A stretch of 9,567 nt of DNA, taken from positions 4,141-13,707 of the forward strand of contig MHFC01000002.1 of the NCBI GenBank assembly GCA_001804025.1, written 5' to 3'. A program made the position numbers and the translations under genes. The DNA comes from Omnitrophica bacterium GWA2_52_8 (GTDB lineage Bacteria > Omnitrophota > Omnitrophia > Omnitrophales > Aquincolibacteriaceae). The notes beneath the pieces are model-generated. The model made no database searches. It saw only the letters and a program-made list of their open reading frames with translations, and was not told where the DNA came from. This document shows, piece by piece, positions 1-6,453 of this stretch. Every line of letters begins with the position of its first letter. Position 1 is the first letter of the stretch.

Positions 1-1
1 G

Positions 2-112
2 CTGCCGATCATGGATGAGGTTTACAATATTCTTTTTCAGGGGAAGGACGCCCGGCAGGCCGTGATGGACCTTTTGCAGCGCGACGCCCACGAAGAATGG
101 AAGCAGTATTAG
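2..112 (+). CDS. gpsA: C-terminal end of NAD(P)H-dependent glycerol-3-phosphate dehydrogenase (5' truncated)
   Basis: This is the tail of a gene entering from the left; 36 codons and a TAG stop are present. The visible peptide runs LPIMDEVYNILFQGKDARQA and on to a DLLQR segment. It matches the closing helices of GpsA, where 'ELPI...VY.ILF.GKD...AV..LM.R' is the usual ending. GpsA reduces dihydroxyacetone phosphate to sn-glycerol 3-phosphate in the cytoplasm for phospholipid synthesis. The Rossmann fold and catalytic lysine lie outside the window, so the call rests on the tail alone. HU starts 48 bp downstream with no obvious terminator between them, so the two may share a transcript. Confidence 0.8.
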   Translation: MPIMDEVYNILFQGKDARQAVMDLLQRDAHEEWKQY

Positions 113-160
113 AAGTGACGGATATTCTCGTCTGAAATTTTTTTGAAGGGGGGTGACACA

Positions 161-433
161 ATGAATAAAGCGGATTTAGCGAATGAACTCGCCAGACGCT
201 CAAAGCTTTCGAAGGCCAAAGCTTGGGAAATTTTGAATGCTACTTTTGAGTCTATCAAGACGACTCTTAAGAAAGGGCAGAAGGTTTCTCTGATTGGTTT
301 CGGAACTTTCAGCGTTCGTCAGCGTAAGGCGCGGACAGGTCGTAATCCCAAGACGGGAGAAACGATCAAGATCAGCGCCCGCAAAGTTCCTGCTTTTAGT
401 GCAGGTTCTGCGCTTAAAGATGCGGTAAGATAA
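161..433 (+). CDS. HU-family nucleoid DNA-binding protein
   Basis: This 90-residue protein has the standard HU/IHF length. The N-terminal helical dimerisation part (residues 1-40, starting MNKADLANELA) is followed by the DNA-binding beta-arm signature GFGTFSVRQRKARTGRNP. Pro63 in GRNPKTGE is the residue that intercalates into and bends DNA in HU/IHF. Such proteins bind DNA as dimers, compact the nucleoid and assist replication, recombination and transcription. The ATG at 161 is preferred over an in-frame TTG at 143, because it has a strong Shine-Dalgarno (AAGGGGGGTG, 146-155) at normal distance and begins exactly at the family N-terminus. Whether it is HU-alpha-like, HU-beta-like or IHF-like cannot be decided here. 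No terminator T run follows it; a large hairpin lies in the gap to the next gene. Confidence 0.96.
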   Translation: MNKADLANELARRSKLSKAKAWEILNATFESIKTTLKKGQKVSLIGFGTFSVRQRKARTGRNPKTGETIKISARKVPAFSAGSALKDAVR

Positions 434-455
434 TCAATCGAGCAGTCATCAGTTT

Positions 456-507
456 TTCCGGGTACAGCGTCAAGTACCGGAGTACGGTCATGAGGCTGTG
501 CCCGGAA
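456..507 (+). promoter_or_regulatory. Long intergenic RNA hairpin covering the only nearby Shine-Dalgarno
   Basis: Arms 456-468 (TTCCGGGTACAGC) and 495-507 (GCTGTGCCCGGAA) pair over 13 consecutive positions with one G-U. After a 1x1 mismatch, TCA (470-472) pairs with TGA (491-493). ACCG (476-479) then pairs with CGGT (485-488) around a 5-nt loop. The 3' arm contains GGAA of the GGAAGG purine run (504-509), the only Shine-Dalgarno-like sequence before the next gene, so the fold would bury it. No T run follows, so it is not a classic intrinsic terminator. It could be a translational control element, an mRNA-processing site or a dispersed palindromic repeat. The fold is read by eye. Confidence 0.5.
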
Positions 508-518
508 GGCTGAAAGTC

Positions 519-545
519 ATGATTCAATCATCATGGACAATATAA
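519..545 (+). CDS. Possible 8-codon leader ORF overlapping the next gene
   Basis: ATG at 519 opens a reading frame for MIQSSWTI followed by TAA (543-545). It lies 9 bases after the GGAAGG purine run at 504-509, a good Shine-Dalgarno distance. The DUF2203 start at 533 lies inside it in another frame and has no close Shine-Dalgarno of its own. This suggests translational coupling, in which ribosomes loaded on the mini-ORF reinitiate nearby. Such short frames also arise by chance, and the same bases form an inverted repeat (ATGATT-C-AATCAT, 519-531). The call is tentative. Confidence 0.25.
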   Translation: MIQSSWTI

Positions 546-967
546 AAATTTTTTCTCTTCAGGAAGCCAACCGGCTTTTACCCGAATTAACGCGATTATT
601 GCAATCCTTGCAGGCATTGCGGATGGAAGTCCTTGCCAAGCAAGTCGAAATTGATGCGCTTGAGCTTGTGACCGATCCGGAGCCTTCTGCGATGACCATG
701 CCGCCCTTACTGCAGGACAAGCTTTTGGAATATGACGGAATGCTGGAGCGGTTCCGGACCGGACTGGAAGAAATTCAGGACACGGGCGCGGTTTTAAAAG
801 AGTTGGAATCGGGATTGATTGATTTTTATTCGGTCATCGACAGTCAGATCGGCTACCTGTGCTGGAAAATGGGAGAGCCCGAGATTCGCTTTTGGCATGA
901 AATCGGCAAAGGCTTTTCACACCGGCAAACCCTTCCCGTAAATCAGCAGGATCCTAACAATTCCTGA
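533..967 (+). CDS. DUF2203 family protein of unknown function
   Basis: This 144-residue protein matches DUF2203 over its length. The N-terminal motif FSLQEANRLLPEL sits at residues 7-19, followed by helical, Glu/Leu-rich, probably coiled-coil sequence (about 20-110). The C-terminal signature is IGYLCWKMGEPEIRFWHE followed by GF..RQ. The central G-V-L-K-E-L-E-S-G-L-I-D-F segment (about residues 85-97) is also typical. The biochemical role of the family is not established, and no signal peptide or membrane segment is visible. ATG 533 is the only plausible start: an in-frame TGA lies at 491 with no ATG, GTG or TTG between. Its Shine-Dalgarno is weak or hairpin-buried (see 456-507). The aspartase-family gene follows after 30 bp, so the two are probably co-transcribed. 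Confidence 0.88.
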   Translation: MDNIKIFSLQEANRLLPELTRLLQSLQALRMEVLAKQVEIDALELVTDPEPSAMTMPPLLQDKLLEYDGMLERFRTGLEEIQDTGAVLKELESGLIDFYSVIDSQIGYLCWKMGEPEIRFWHEIGKGFSHRQTLPVNQQDPNNS

Positions 968-997
968 TCTCATCGCGGATCAAGGAGGACGGGTTTC

Positions 998-2389
998 ATG
1001 AAAACTCGATTGGAAAAAGACTCTTTGGGGACGAAAACGGTCCCTGCGGATGTTTATTACGGCGTTGAAACGGCAAGGGCCATCGAAAATTATCCCATTT
1101 CCGGTCTGCGGTTTCACCCCGCATTTATAGGGGCGCTTGCGGTGATAAAAAAGTCCTGCGCGCTGGCCAATATGCGTCTGAAACGTTTGGATGGAAAACG
1201 CGGCCGCGCGATCGTGCGGGCATGCGACGAAATTATGGAGGGAAAGTTAAAAGACCAGTTCATCACCGATGTCCTGCAATCCGGCGCGGGCGTTTCGGCG
1301 CATATGAACGCCAATGAGGTGATCACCAACCGGGCTTTGGAACTGATGGGAAAAAAGAAGGGGGATTACGAATTCCTTCACTCCCACGATCACGTCAATA
1401 TGGGGCAGTCGACCAATGACGTCATTCCGACGGCGATCCGGCTGGGGGCCCTGAGTCTTGTTGCGGAGTTCAAACTTTCTTCCCAGGCCCTCGAAAAAGC
1501 ATTTGCCGGAAAGGCGGCGGAATTCAAGGCGGTCGTGAAGGCCGGCCGGACGCATATGCAGGACGCGGCGCCGATTACGCTCGGCCAGGAATTCAGCGGT
1601 TACGCCCGGCAGCTTGAAAAAGCGCGCGAACGGATTCTTGCGTTGTCTGAAAATCTTCGGGAACTCGGTATCGGCGGTTCTGCCGTAGGGACAGGTTTGA
1701 ATACCACGCTTGAGTACCGCAAGCAGGTGATCCGTTTTCTCAGGGAGCAATCGGGACTTCCGGTTAAAAGTGCAAAAAATTTATTTGAAGTCATGCAGTC
1801 CGATGCCGACATGGCGGGGCTTTCGGGAGGTTTGCGCAATTACGCCCTCGTGCTGATCCAGATTTCAAACGACCTCAGGCTGCTCAGCTCGGGTCCTAAA
1901 ACAGGATTTGCCGAGATTGTCCTGCCGGCGCGTCAGCCCGGCTCTTCCATTATGCCCGGCAAGGTCAACCCTGTGATGGCGGAAGTTACGGCGCAAGTGG
2001 CTTTTCAGGTGCTTGGTAACGACCAGGCCATTGCGTTTGCGGTCAACGGCGGACAATTGGAATTGAACGTTATGCGGCCGGTGATTGCGCATAATTTGAT
2101 GCAATCGCTCGAGATCCTGAAAAACCTGTGCCGCGTATTGCGGTTGTATTGCATCGAAGGCATTACGGCGGACAAGGGCCGGTGCCTTCATTATGCCGAA
2201 ACCAGTTACGGAATTGCCGCGGCGCTCAATCCTTATATTGGATACAGCAAGGGTGCCGAATGCGTGAAAGAGTCGGTGAAGAGCGGGAAGACCCTGAGGC
2301 AAGTGGTCCTGGATAAAGGCTATCTCGGCGCGCAGGAACTCGACCGGATTTTATCGCCGTCAAATTTGACCCGCCCCAAAATTAAATAA
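998..2389 (+). CDS. aspA: Aspartate ammonia-lyase (aspartase/fumarase superfamily)
   Basis: This 463-residue protein has the full length of class II fumarases and aspartases. Superfamily motifs appear in order: N-terminal LG...VPADVYYGVETARA, GQSTNDV (136-142), GRTHMQDA (183-190) and the active-site SS-loop GSSIMPGKVNPV (315-326). The N-terminal 'YYGVETARAIENYPISG', 'AEVTAQVAFQVLGND' after the SS-loop and a C-terminal 'ALNPYIGY' segment resemble aspartases more than FumC. Aspartase reversibly converts L-aspartate to fumarate and ammonia as a cytoplasmic tetramer. Fumarase activity cannot be excluded by eye. The ATG at 998 has an excellent Shine-Dalgarno, AAGGAGG (982-988), nine bases upstream. 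The peroxiredoxin gene starts 21 bp after the stop, suggesting one operon. Confidence 0.87.
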   Translation: MKTRLEKDSLGTKTVPADVYYGVETARAIENYPISGLRFHPAFIGALAVIKKSCALANMRLKRLDGKRGRAIVRACDEIMEGKLKDQFITDVLQSGAGVSAHMNANEVITNRALELMGKKKGDYEFLHSHDHVNMGQSTNDVIPTAIRLGALSLVAEFKLSSQALEKAFAGKAAEFKAVVKAGRTHMQDAAPITLGQEFSGYARQLEKARERILALSENLRELGIGGSAVGTGLNTTLEYRKQVIRFLREQSGLPVKSAKNLFEVMQSDADMAGLSGGLRNYALVLIQISNDLRLLSSGPKTGFAEIVLPARQPGSSIMPGKVNPVMAEVTAQVAFQVLGNDQAIAFAVNGGQLELNVMRPVIAHNLMQSLEILKNLCRVLRLYCIEGITADKGRCLHYAETSYGIAAALNPYIGYSKGAECVKESVKSGKTLRQVVLDKGYLGAQELDRILSPSNLTRPKIK

Positions 2390-2410
2390 ACGAACCTGAG
2401 ACAGGATGGC

Positions 2411-2881
2411 ATGACAAAACTAAAACTCGGCAATAAAGCCCCTGATTTTAAACTGCCGTCAACTGACGGCAGCGAAGTCAAACTGTCCGATTGGCGCGGC
2501 AAGAGCCATGTGGTTTTGTATTTTTATCCCAAAGACAGTACGCCCGGCTGTACGCAGGAAGCCTGCGATTTCCGGGACGCGATCAAAAAATTCCGGACCA
2601 AGGACGCCGTGGTTTTCGGAGTCAGCGCGGACCCGCTTTCCTCGCACGAGAAATTCAGAAAGAAATATGAACTGCCCTTTTCTTTGCTTAGCGATGAGGG
2701 GAAGTCGGCGCTTAAAGCCTACGGGGTTTGGAAAGAAAAATCTCTCTACGGCCGGACATTTATGGGGATTGAGCGGACGACCGTTGTGATTGACAAGGAC
2801 GGTGGCGTTGTCAGGGTGTTTCCGAAAGTCAAGGTTACGGGTCACGTCGAAGAGGTTCTCGCCGCTATTCCGCAGGCTTAG
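2411..2881 (+). CDS. bcp: Thioredoxin-dependent peroxiredoxin, Bcp/PrxQ type
   Basis: This 156-residue AhpC/TSA-fold protein has the Bcp signature YPKDSTPGCTQEACDFRD. The peroxidatic cysteine is Cys47 and the likely resolving cysteine Cys52 is five residues later, the arrangement of atypical 2-Cys PrxQ/Bcp enzymes. It begins with the family motif 'GNKAPDFKLPSTDG' (residues 7-20). Later family features are GVSAD (about residue 75), 'YGVW' and the 'G..R.T.VIDKDG' strand near the C-terminus. It reduces hydrogen peroxide and organic hydroperoxides with thioredoxin as electron donor, in the cytoplasm; no signal peptide is seen. The start has an AGGA (2403-2406) rather close to the ATG. It is probably the last gene of its operon, since an inverted repeat and a new promoter follow. 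Confidence 0.94.
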   Translation: MTKLKLGNKAPDFKLPSTDGSEVKLSDWRGKSHVVLYFYPKDSTPGCTQEACDFRDAIKKFRTKDAVVFGVSADPLSSHEKFRKKYELPFSLLSDEGKSALKAYGVWKEKSLYGRTFMGIERTTVVIDKDGGVVRVFPKVKVTGHVEEVLAAIPQA

Positions 2882-2888
2882 CATTTGT

Positions 2889-2942
2889 AACTTATTTAAA
2901 TAAAACATGTTACGTTAATTCCGATCCATTTTTAAATAAGTT
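2889..2942. repeat. 12-bp perfect inverted repeat after bcp
   Basis: AACTTATTTAAA (2889-2900) is exactly repeated in inverted form as TTTAAATAAGTT (2931-2942), with 30 bp between. It lies just after the bcp stop and about 30 bp upstream of the rpsB promoter -35. As RNA it would be a weak A-U stem without a proper T tail, so it is a poor intrinsic terminator. As DNA it could be a binding site for a dimeric regulator or an AT-rich upstream element. No function is demonstrated. Confidence 0.45.
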
Positions 2943-2973
2943 TGAGAAAAGGTCAGGTTAGCCCAGAAAAAAC

Positions 2974-3001
2974 TTGAGGCGATTCATTTATTTGTTATAA
3001 T
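2974..3001 (+). promoter_or_regulatory. Sigma70-type promoter for rpsB cluster
   Basis: The -35 box TTGAGG (2974-2979) and the perfect -10 box TATAAT (2996-3001) are separated by 16 bp. The bases before the -10 (TGT, 2993-2995) form an extended -10. Transcription would start near 3008, leaving a leader of about 125 nt before the rpsB start. This is the strongest promoter-like sequence in the window, as expected for a ribosomal protein cluster. Confidence 0.8.
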
Positions 3002-3046
3002 ATCACCCCAATTTCAAGCCTGGTCATAATTTGTGTTACGTCACGG

Positions 3047-3101
3047 GGCGGCGGAGAGCCGCCTAATTTATGTGGGGGACCGATTATCATGCGGGTGGTC
3101 C
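3047..3101 (+). promoter_or_regulatory. Two-hairpin leader upstream of rpsB (possible S2 autoregulatory site)
   Basis: Hairpin 1 pairs GGCGGC (3047-3052) with GCCGCC (3058-3063) around a GGAGA loop. Hairpin 2 pairs GGACC (3077-3081) with GGTCC (3097-3101) around a 15-nt loop. Both lie between the predicted transcription start and the rpsB Shine-Dalgarno. In other bacteria S2 represses its own operon through a structured rpsB leader, so this is a reasonable candidate. I did not recognise a specific known motif. Confidence 0.4.
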
Positions 3102-3122
3102 AAACAAGGCAAGATCGACGTT

Positions 3123-3137
3123 AAGGAGAATAAATTG
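3123..3137 (+). promoter_or_regulatory. Shine-Dalgarno and TTG start that set the rpsB N-terminus
   Basis: AAGGAG (3123-3128) lies six bases before TTG (3135-3137). No ATG is available at the S2 family N-terminus. An open frame reaching back to a GTG at 3033 would add 34 residues translated through the leader hairpins and unlike S2. The TTG is therefore the supported start. Confidence 0.85.
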
Positions 3138-4073
3138 TCAGAAACTACCATTAAACAATTACTGGAAGCTGGAGTTCATTTCGGTCATCAAACGCAGCGC
3201 TGGAACCCCAAGATGAAAAAGTATATCTTCGGCGAGCGCAACGGCATTTATATCATCAATCTTGAAATCACGCTCTCATTGATGAAACACGCGCTGGATT
3301 TTTTGCAGCAAACGGCCAAAGAGGGCAAAGAGATCCTCTTTATCGGGACCAAAAGACAGGCCCAGCAAATCGTGCGCGAAGCCGGAGAGTCCTGCGGCAT
3401 GCCCTATGTGAATCAGCGCTGGCTCGGCGGCATGCTGACGAATTTTGGAACCATCCGGAAATCCGTAGCGCGTCTCGATCAAATTGACTGCATGGAAAAA
3501 GACGGGAGTTTTCAGTTCCTCAAGAAAAAAGAATCCCTGATGCTGATTAAGGAACGCGAAAAACTTCTTAAAAATCTGCTCGGCATCCGCAAGATGAAAC
3601 GGCTCCCCGGAGCTATCTTTGTCATCGATTCAAAGAAAGAAGAAATTGCGATCCGCGAAGCGGCAAAGCTGGGTATTCCGATTGTGTCGATTGTCGATAC
3701 TAATTCGGACCCGGACCTGATTCAATTTCCGATTCCCGGCAATGATGACGCGATCCGGGCCATCAAATTATTCTGCAGTTTGGCGGCCAAGGCCGTTTTA
3801 GAGGGCCGGCCGATGGCGGTTGTGGCGGATACAAATGTGCCGGTGACAGAACCCGTTGCATTGGATAACGCGGCGGATGCGGCGGAGTCCGGCGAAGAGG
3901 GTGTCGGCGCCGCCGACGAACTTCCGGCCGCGAAGACGGTTGTGGCAACCCTGGATGTTGAAGGGCTCGATCCTGCGCTGCTTCAGGCCGAGAAACTGGC
4001 CGAACATTTTGAACCTGCGGAAGATGACGAAGAAGACAAAGACCGCCCCGTCGAAAAGCGCAAGAAAATATAA
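3135..4073 (+). CDS. rpsB: 30S ribosomal protein S2
   Basis: From the TTG start this is 312 residues. Residues 1 to about 230 are a typical S2: '[33 protein letters not shown]' at the N-terminus, then '[15 protein letters not shown]', '[14 protein letters not shown]', '[21 protein letters not shown]' and '[31 protein letters not shown]'. S2 binds the 30S head-body junction and is needed for S1 assembly and efficient initiation. About 82 further residues (231-312) form an Ala/Glu/Asp-rich, low-complexity tail ending in a Lys/Arg cluster. Several lineages extend S2 in this way, and the tail is probably disordered. It is the first gene of the rpsB-tsf-pyrH-frr cluster, preceded by a strong promoter and a structured leader. 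Confidence 0.97.
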   Translation: MSETTIKQLLEAGVHFGHQTQRWNPKMKKYIFGERNGIYIINLEITLSLMKHALDFLQQTAKEGKEILFIGTKRQAQQIVREAGESCGMPYVNQRWLGGMLTNFGTIRKSVARLDQIDCMEKDGSFQFLKKKESLMLIKEREKLLKNLLGIRKMKRLPGAIFVIDSKKEEIAIREAAKLGIPIVSIVDTNSDPDLIQFPIPGNDDAIRAIKLFCSLAAKAVLEGRPMAVVADTNVPVTEPVALDNAADAAESGEEGVGAADELPAAKTVVATLDVEGLDPALLQAEKLAEHFEPAEDDEEDKDRPVEKRKKI

Positions 4074-4119
4074 TTCCCAAGGCTCATGAACGGTAATGAC
4101 CATGACGAGATCACAAACT

Positions 4120-4710
4120 ATGGATGTTAAAGACGCGATCGTTAAGCTTCGTGAAATGACCGGTGCCGGTATGATGGATTGTAAAAAAGCCATCATGGAG
4201 GCGCAAGGCGACATTAAAGCCGCGCAGGACCTTTTGCGCCAGCGGGGTCTGGACATTGCCAAAAAGAAATCCGGGCGCGAAGCGAAGGAAGGGCAGATTG
4301 TCTCTTATATTCACGGCGGCGCGAAACTCGGCGTGATGGTCGAGATTAACTGTGAAAGCGATTTTGTGGCCCGCAATGAAGAGTTTCAGCGTTTTGCGCG
4401 GGATATTGCGATGCAGATTGCGGCGGCCCACCCGCTTTACGTAAGTTCCGACGAATTGCCGGCCGAAGAGATAGCAAAGGAAAAAGCAGGGGCCCTTCAG
4501 GAACTGAAGGGAAAGCCGGCCAATGTTCAGGAAAAGATCATCGAAGGCCGGCTTAAGAAGCGGTTTGAAGAAATTTGTCTTCTGAACCAAAAGTTCATTA
4601 AGGATGATTCCCGCACGGTGCAGGACTATTTGACCGAAATGATCGCTAAAATCGGGGAAAATATTATTATTCGCAGATTTGTCCGTTATGAGTTGGGCGG
4701 TGATCGTTAA
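4120..4710 (+). CDS. tsf: Translation elongation factor Ts (short form)
   Basis: EF-Ts exchanges GDP for GTP on EF-Tu. The N-terminal UBA-like domain carries 'VKLREMTGAGMMDCKKAI.EA.GD...A...LR..G' (residues about 8-45). It is followed by 'AKEGQIVSYIHGGAKLGVMVEINCESDFVARNEEF', the core contact region. A C-terminal 'LLNQKFIKDDSRTVQDYL' precedes the ending 'IGENI.IRRFVRYELG'. At 196 residues it is the short type with a single reduced core subdomain, as in Thermus and cyanobacteria, rather than the roughly 280-residue E. coli form. Three in-frame ATGs (4096, 4102, 4120) compete and all have weak Shine-Dalgarno sequences. I chose 4120 because MDVKDAIVKL fits the family N-terminus; 4096 would add 8 residues. 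It lies 46 bp after rpsB. Confidence 0.95.
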   Translation: MDVKDAIVKLREMTGAGMMDCKKAIMEAQGDIKAAQDLLRQRGLDIAKKKSGREAKEGQIVSYIHGGAKLGVMVEINCESDFVARNEEFQRFARDIAMQIAAAHPLYVSSDELPAEEIAKEKAGALQELKGKPANVQEKIIEGRLKKRFEEICLLNQKFIKDDSRTVQDYLTEMIAKIGENIIIRRFVRYELGGDR

Positions 4711-4797
4711 CCAGGATGTTTTGATTCGTTAATTACCGTCAGTCTTTTCCGCCCATAAAATTCCGTGTGACCAAAAGATAGTTGATTAAGTCCTCAG

Positions 4798-5511
4798 ATG
4801 AAGAAGCCCGTATTTAAAAGAGTTGTTCTGAAGTTATCTGGGGAAGCCCTCCAAGGCGACCAGGGATATGGTGTGGATCCCAAAGTCGCGTCGTCTATTG
4901 CCCAGCAAATCAAAGAAATCCACGGTCTTGGGATCGATGTCGCGTGCGTCATCGGTGCCGGAAATATTTTCCGGGGCTTGCAGGCTTCCAAGGCGGGGAT
5001 GGACCGCTCCCAGGCGGATTACATCGGAATGCTGGCGACCGTGATCAATTCTCTGGTCCTGCAGGACGCCCTCGAAAAAATCGGCGTGCATACGCGCGTC
5101 CAGACAGCCATTGAAATCCGGGCCCTCGCGGAGCCGTACATCCGCCGGAAGGCCATGCGGCACCTGGAAAAAAAGCGGGTCGTAATTTTCGCGGCCGGTA
5201 CGGGAAACCCTTATTTTACGACGGATACCGCCGCGGCGCTGCGGGCGATCGAGATCGGAGCGGATGTGATCCTGAAAGCGACCAAAGTCGACGGCGTGTA
5301 TACGCATGATCCGGTGAAAGTCCGGCAGGCCAAGAAATATTTAAAATTAAGTTATTTGAACGTGTTGAAAAAAAGGCTGCAGGTTATGGATGCGACAGCG
5401 ATTTCGCTTTGCATGGACAACAAGCTGCCGATTATCGTATTCAATCTGACAAAACCGGGCAATATCCGGCGTGTGATGCTCGGAGAGTCAATCGGAACAA
5501 GAATCGAGTAA
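4798..5511 (+). CDS. pyrH: Uridylate kinase (UMP kinase)
   Basis: This 237-residue amino acid kinase family protein has the length of bacterial UMP kinases. Visible motifs are the N-terminal phosphate-binding '[13 protein letters not shown]', GAGNIFRG (53-60) and '[17 protein letters not shown]', the UMP-binding segment. '[17 protein letters not shown]' and '[21 protein letters not shown]' follow towards the C-terminus. It phosphorylates UMP to UDP with ATP in pyrimidine nucleotide synthesis and acts as a cytoplasmic hexamer, allosterically controlled by GTP and UTP in many bacteria. The 87-bp gap after tsf has no clear promoter, and the ATG lacks a strong Shine-Dalgarno. Its place between tsf and frr is the conserved order. 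Confidence 0.97.
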   Translation: MKKPVFKRVVLKLSGEALQGDQGYGVDPKVASSIAQQIKEIHGLGIDVACVIGAGNIFRGLQASKAGMDRSQADYIGMLATVINSLVLQDALEKIGVHTRVQTAIEIRALAEPYIRRKAMRHLEKKRVVIFAAGTGNPYFTTDTAAALRAIEIGADVILKATKVDGVYTHDPVKVRQAKKYLKLSYLNVLKKRLQVMDATAISLCMDNKLPIIVFNLTKPGNIRRVMLGESIGTRIE

Positions 5512-5543
5512 AGCCTCAGAAAGGCTTTAGTGCGGAGGGCGCT

Positions 5544-6116
5544 ATGATGGAAACAGCGGACACAAAAAAAGTTCTCGAAGAAACAAAGAAAAAAATGACC
5601 AAGGCCGTGGAAGCGACAAAACGGGAGTTTCAAAATCTCAGGACCGGCCGTGCTTCGATTGCTTTGATGGAGGGGATTCAAGTTGATTATTACAATACGC
5701 CGACGCCGATTAAAGGGCTCGCCAATATCTCGACACCCGATGCCAAAACCATTGCCATCCACCCCTGGGACCCGTCCGTGATCAATGATATTGACCGCGC
5801 CATCCTCAAGTCCGATCTGGGCTTAACGCCCGTTAATGACGGAAAAATCATCCGGATCCAAATTCCTGCCTTGACGCAGGAGCGCCGCAATGAATTGACG
5901 AAGCTGGTGCGGAAAGTCGCCGAGGAAGGGCGCGTTGCGGTCCGGAACGCGCGTCATGAAGCCATTGAAGGCATTAAAAAAATGGAAAAAAACAAAGTGG
6001 TTCCGGAAGACTTATCCCACGCAGCACAAAAAGACGTGCAAAAAGTGACGGATACATTTGTCGGGCAGATCGACGAAGCCCTGAAGCATAAAGAATCCGA
6101 GATACACGAAATTTAA
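5544..6116 (+). CDS. frr: Ribosome recycling factor
   Basis: This 190-residue protein spans the usual RRF length. Domain I helix 1 contains 'EFQNLRTGRASIALMEGI.VDYY.TPTPI', and domain II has 'LANISTPDAKTIAIHPWDPSVINDIDRAI'. It continues with 'SDLGLTPVNDGKIIRIQIPALTQERRNELTKLVRK' and the C-terminal helical part 'VRNARHEAIEGIKKMEK..VPEDL'. RRF with EF-G splits post-termination ribosomes. Two adjacent ATGs (5544, 5547) follow GGAGG (5534-5538); spacing favours 5547 slightly, a one-residue difference. A longer open frame back to 5409 lies inside pyrH and adds no family sequence. It is the last gene of the cluster, 32 bp after pyrH and followed by two terminator candidates. Confidence 0.97.
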   Translation: MMETADTKKVLEETKKKMTKAVEATKREFQNLRTGRASIALMEGIQVDYYNTPTPIKGLANISTPDAKTIAIHPWDPSVINDIDRAILKSDLGLTPVNDGKIIRIQIPALTQERRNELTKLVRKVAEEGRVAVRNARHEAIEGIKKMEKNKVVPEDLSHAAQKDVQKVTDTFVGQIDEALKHKESEIHEI

Positions 6117-6219
6117 CGGCAAGGCCGTATGCCGGTTGTTTTGCAAGCCTTCAGAACCGTGTCTGACGCCGTTCCGGCGGAAACGCGGGAATCACCGGCC
6201 GGTGTCTTCTGCGGCAGTC

Positions 6220-6240
6220 CTGGAAGCTTCCGGTTTTTTT
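6220..6240 (+). terminator. Candidate intrinsic terminator after frr (weak stem, T7)
   Basis: CTGGA (6220-6224) pairs with TCCGG (6229-6233), one G-U included, around AGCT. Seven T residues (6234-6240) follow directly. The stem is short, but CCGGT (6230-6234) could also pair with ACCGG at 6193-6197. It lies about 100 bp after the frr stop. Confidence 0.45.
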
Positions 6241-6284
6241 AGTCCGGTTTTTTCATCGATGAAGCGAATCGATAAGAAAACCGC

Positions 6285-6315
6285 TTTGGACGCATGGGGT
6301 TGCATCCAAATTTTT
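6285..6315 (+). terminator. Candidate intrinsic terminator for the rpsB-frr cluster
   Basis: TTTGGA-C-GCA (6285-6294) pairs with TGC-A-TCCAAA (6301-6310), giving 9 base pairs with one C/A mismatch around a TGGGGT loop. Five T residues (6311-6315) follow. The A-rich left arm could make it work in both directions only weakly. It is a better terminator than the one at 6220 and marks the likely end of the cluster. Confidence 0.6.
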
Positions 6316-6355
6316 GCGCCCGCGTTTTAACAGAGCGTGAAATACAACCCCCTGA

Positions 6356-6453
6356 GGTACAAATGGAAAAGCCTATTTGCACCACAGCCTACTCGAGGGC
6401 ATTTCCCATTGGCGATGAGAAATGCGGGGTAGTGAGAACGGTGAATATTTTTT
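6356..6453 (+). ncRNA. Unassigned structured RNA candidate upstream of tRNA-Lys
   Basis: Two strong hairpins stand side by side. Hairpin 1 pairs GGT-A-CAAATGG (6356-6366) with CTATTTG-C-ACC (6373-6383): ten pairs and one mismatch, with loop AAAAGC. Hairpin 2 pairs CTACTC (6389-6394) with GGGTAG (6427-6432). After an asymmetric bulge, GCATTTC (6399-6405) pairs with GAAATGC (6419-6425), then CAT with ATG around TGGCG. TATT and CACC (6374-6383) can alternatively pair with GGTGAATA (6440-6447), which would open hairpin 1 and close a long stem directly before six T residues (6448-6453). This looks like a small RNA with a terminator, or a switchable leader. I do not recognise 6S RNA, SRP RNA, tmRNA or a known riboswitch. 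No clear promoter was found. Confidence 0.45.

Noticed and set aside
2411..2881. AhpC-type (typical 2-Cys) peroxiredoxin
   Set aside because: The Cys47-Cys52 spacing and the 156-residue length fit Bcp/PrxQ, not AhpC, which has its resolving Cys near the C-terminus.
2908..3041. Repeated TGTTACGT (2908-2915 and 3034-3041) as an operator pair
   Set aside because: Eight bases seen twice, on either side of the promoter with no symmetry and one copy downstream of the start. This is too little to separate from chance.
3033..3134. 34-residue N-terminal extension of S2 from a GTG at 3033
   Set aside because: It would translate through the leader hairpins and lie only about 25 bases after the predicted transcription start. 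It has no Shine-Dalgarno and does not resemble S2. TTG 3135 has a clear AAGGAG.
5409..5543. Upstream extension of frr inside pyrH
   Set aside because: It overlaps the end of pyrH in another frame. A GGAGG-supported ATG at 5544/5547 matches the RRF N-terminus.
6136..6330. 64-codon open frame after frr
   Set aside because: It runs through two terminator-like hairpins and has no ribosome binding site or recognisable domain.
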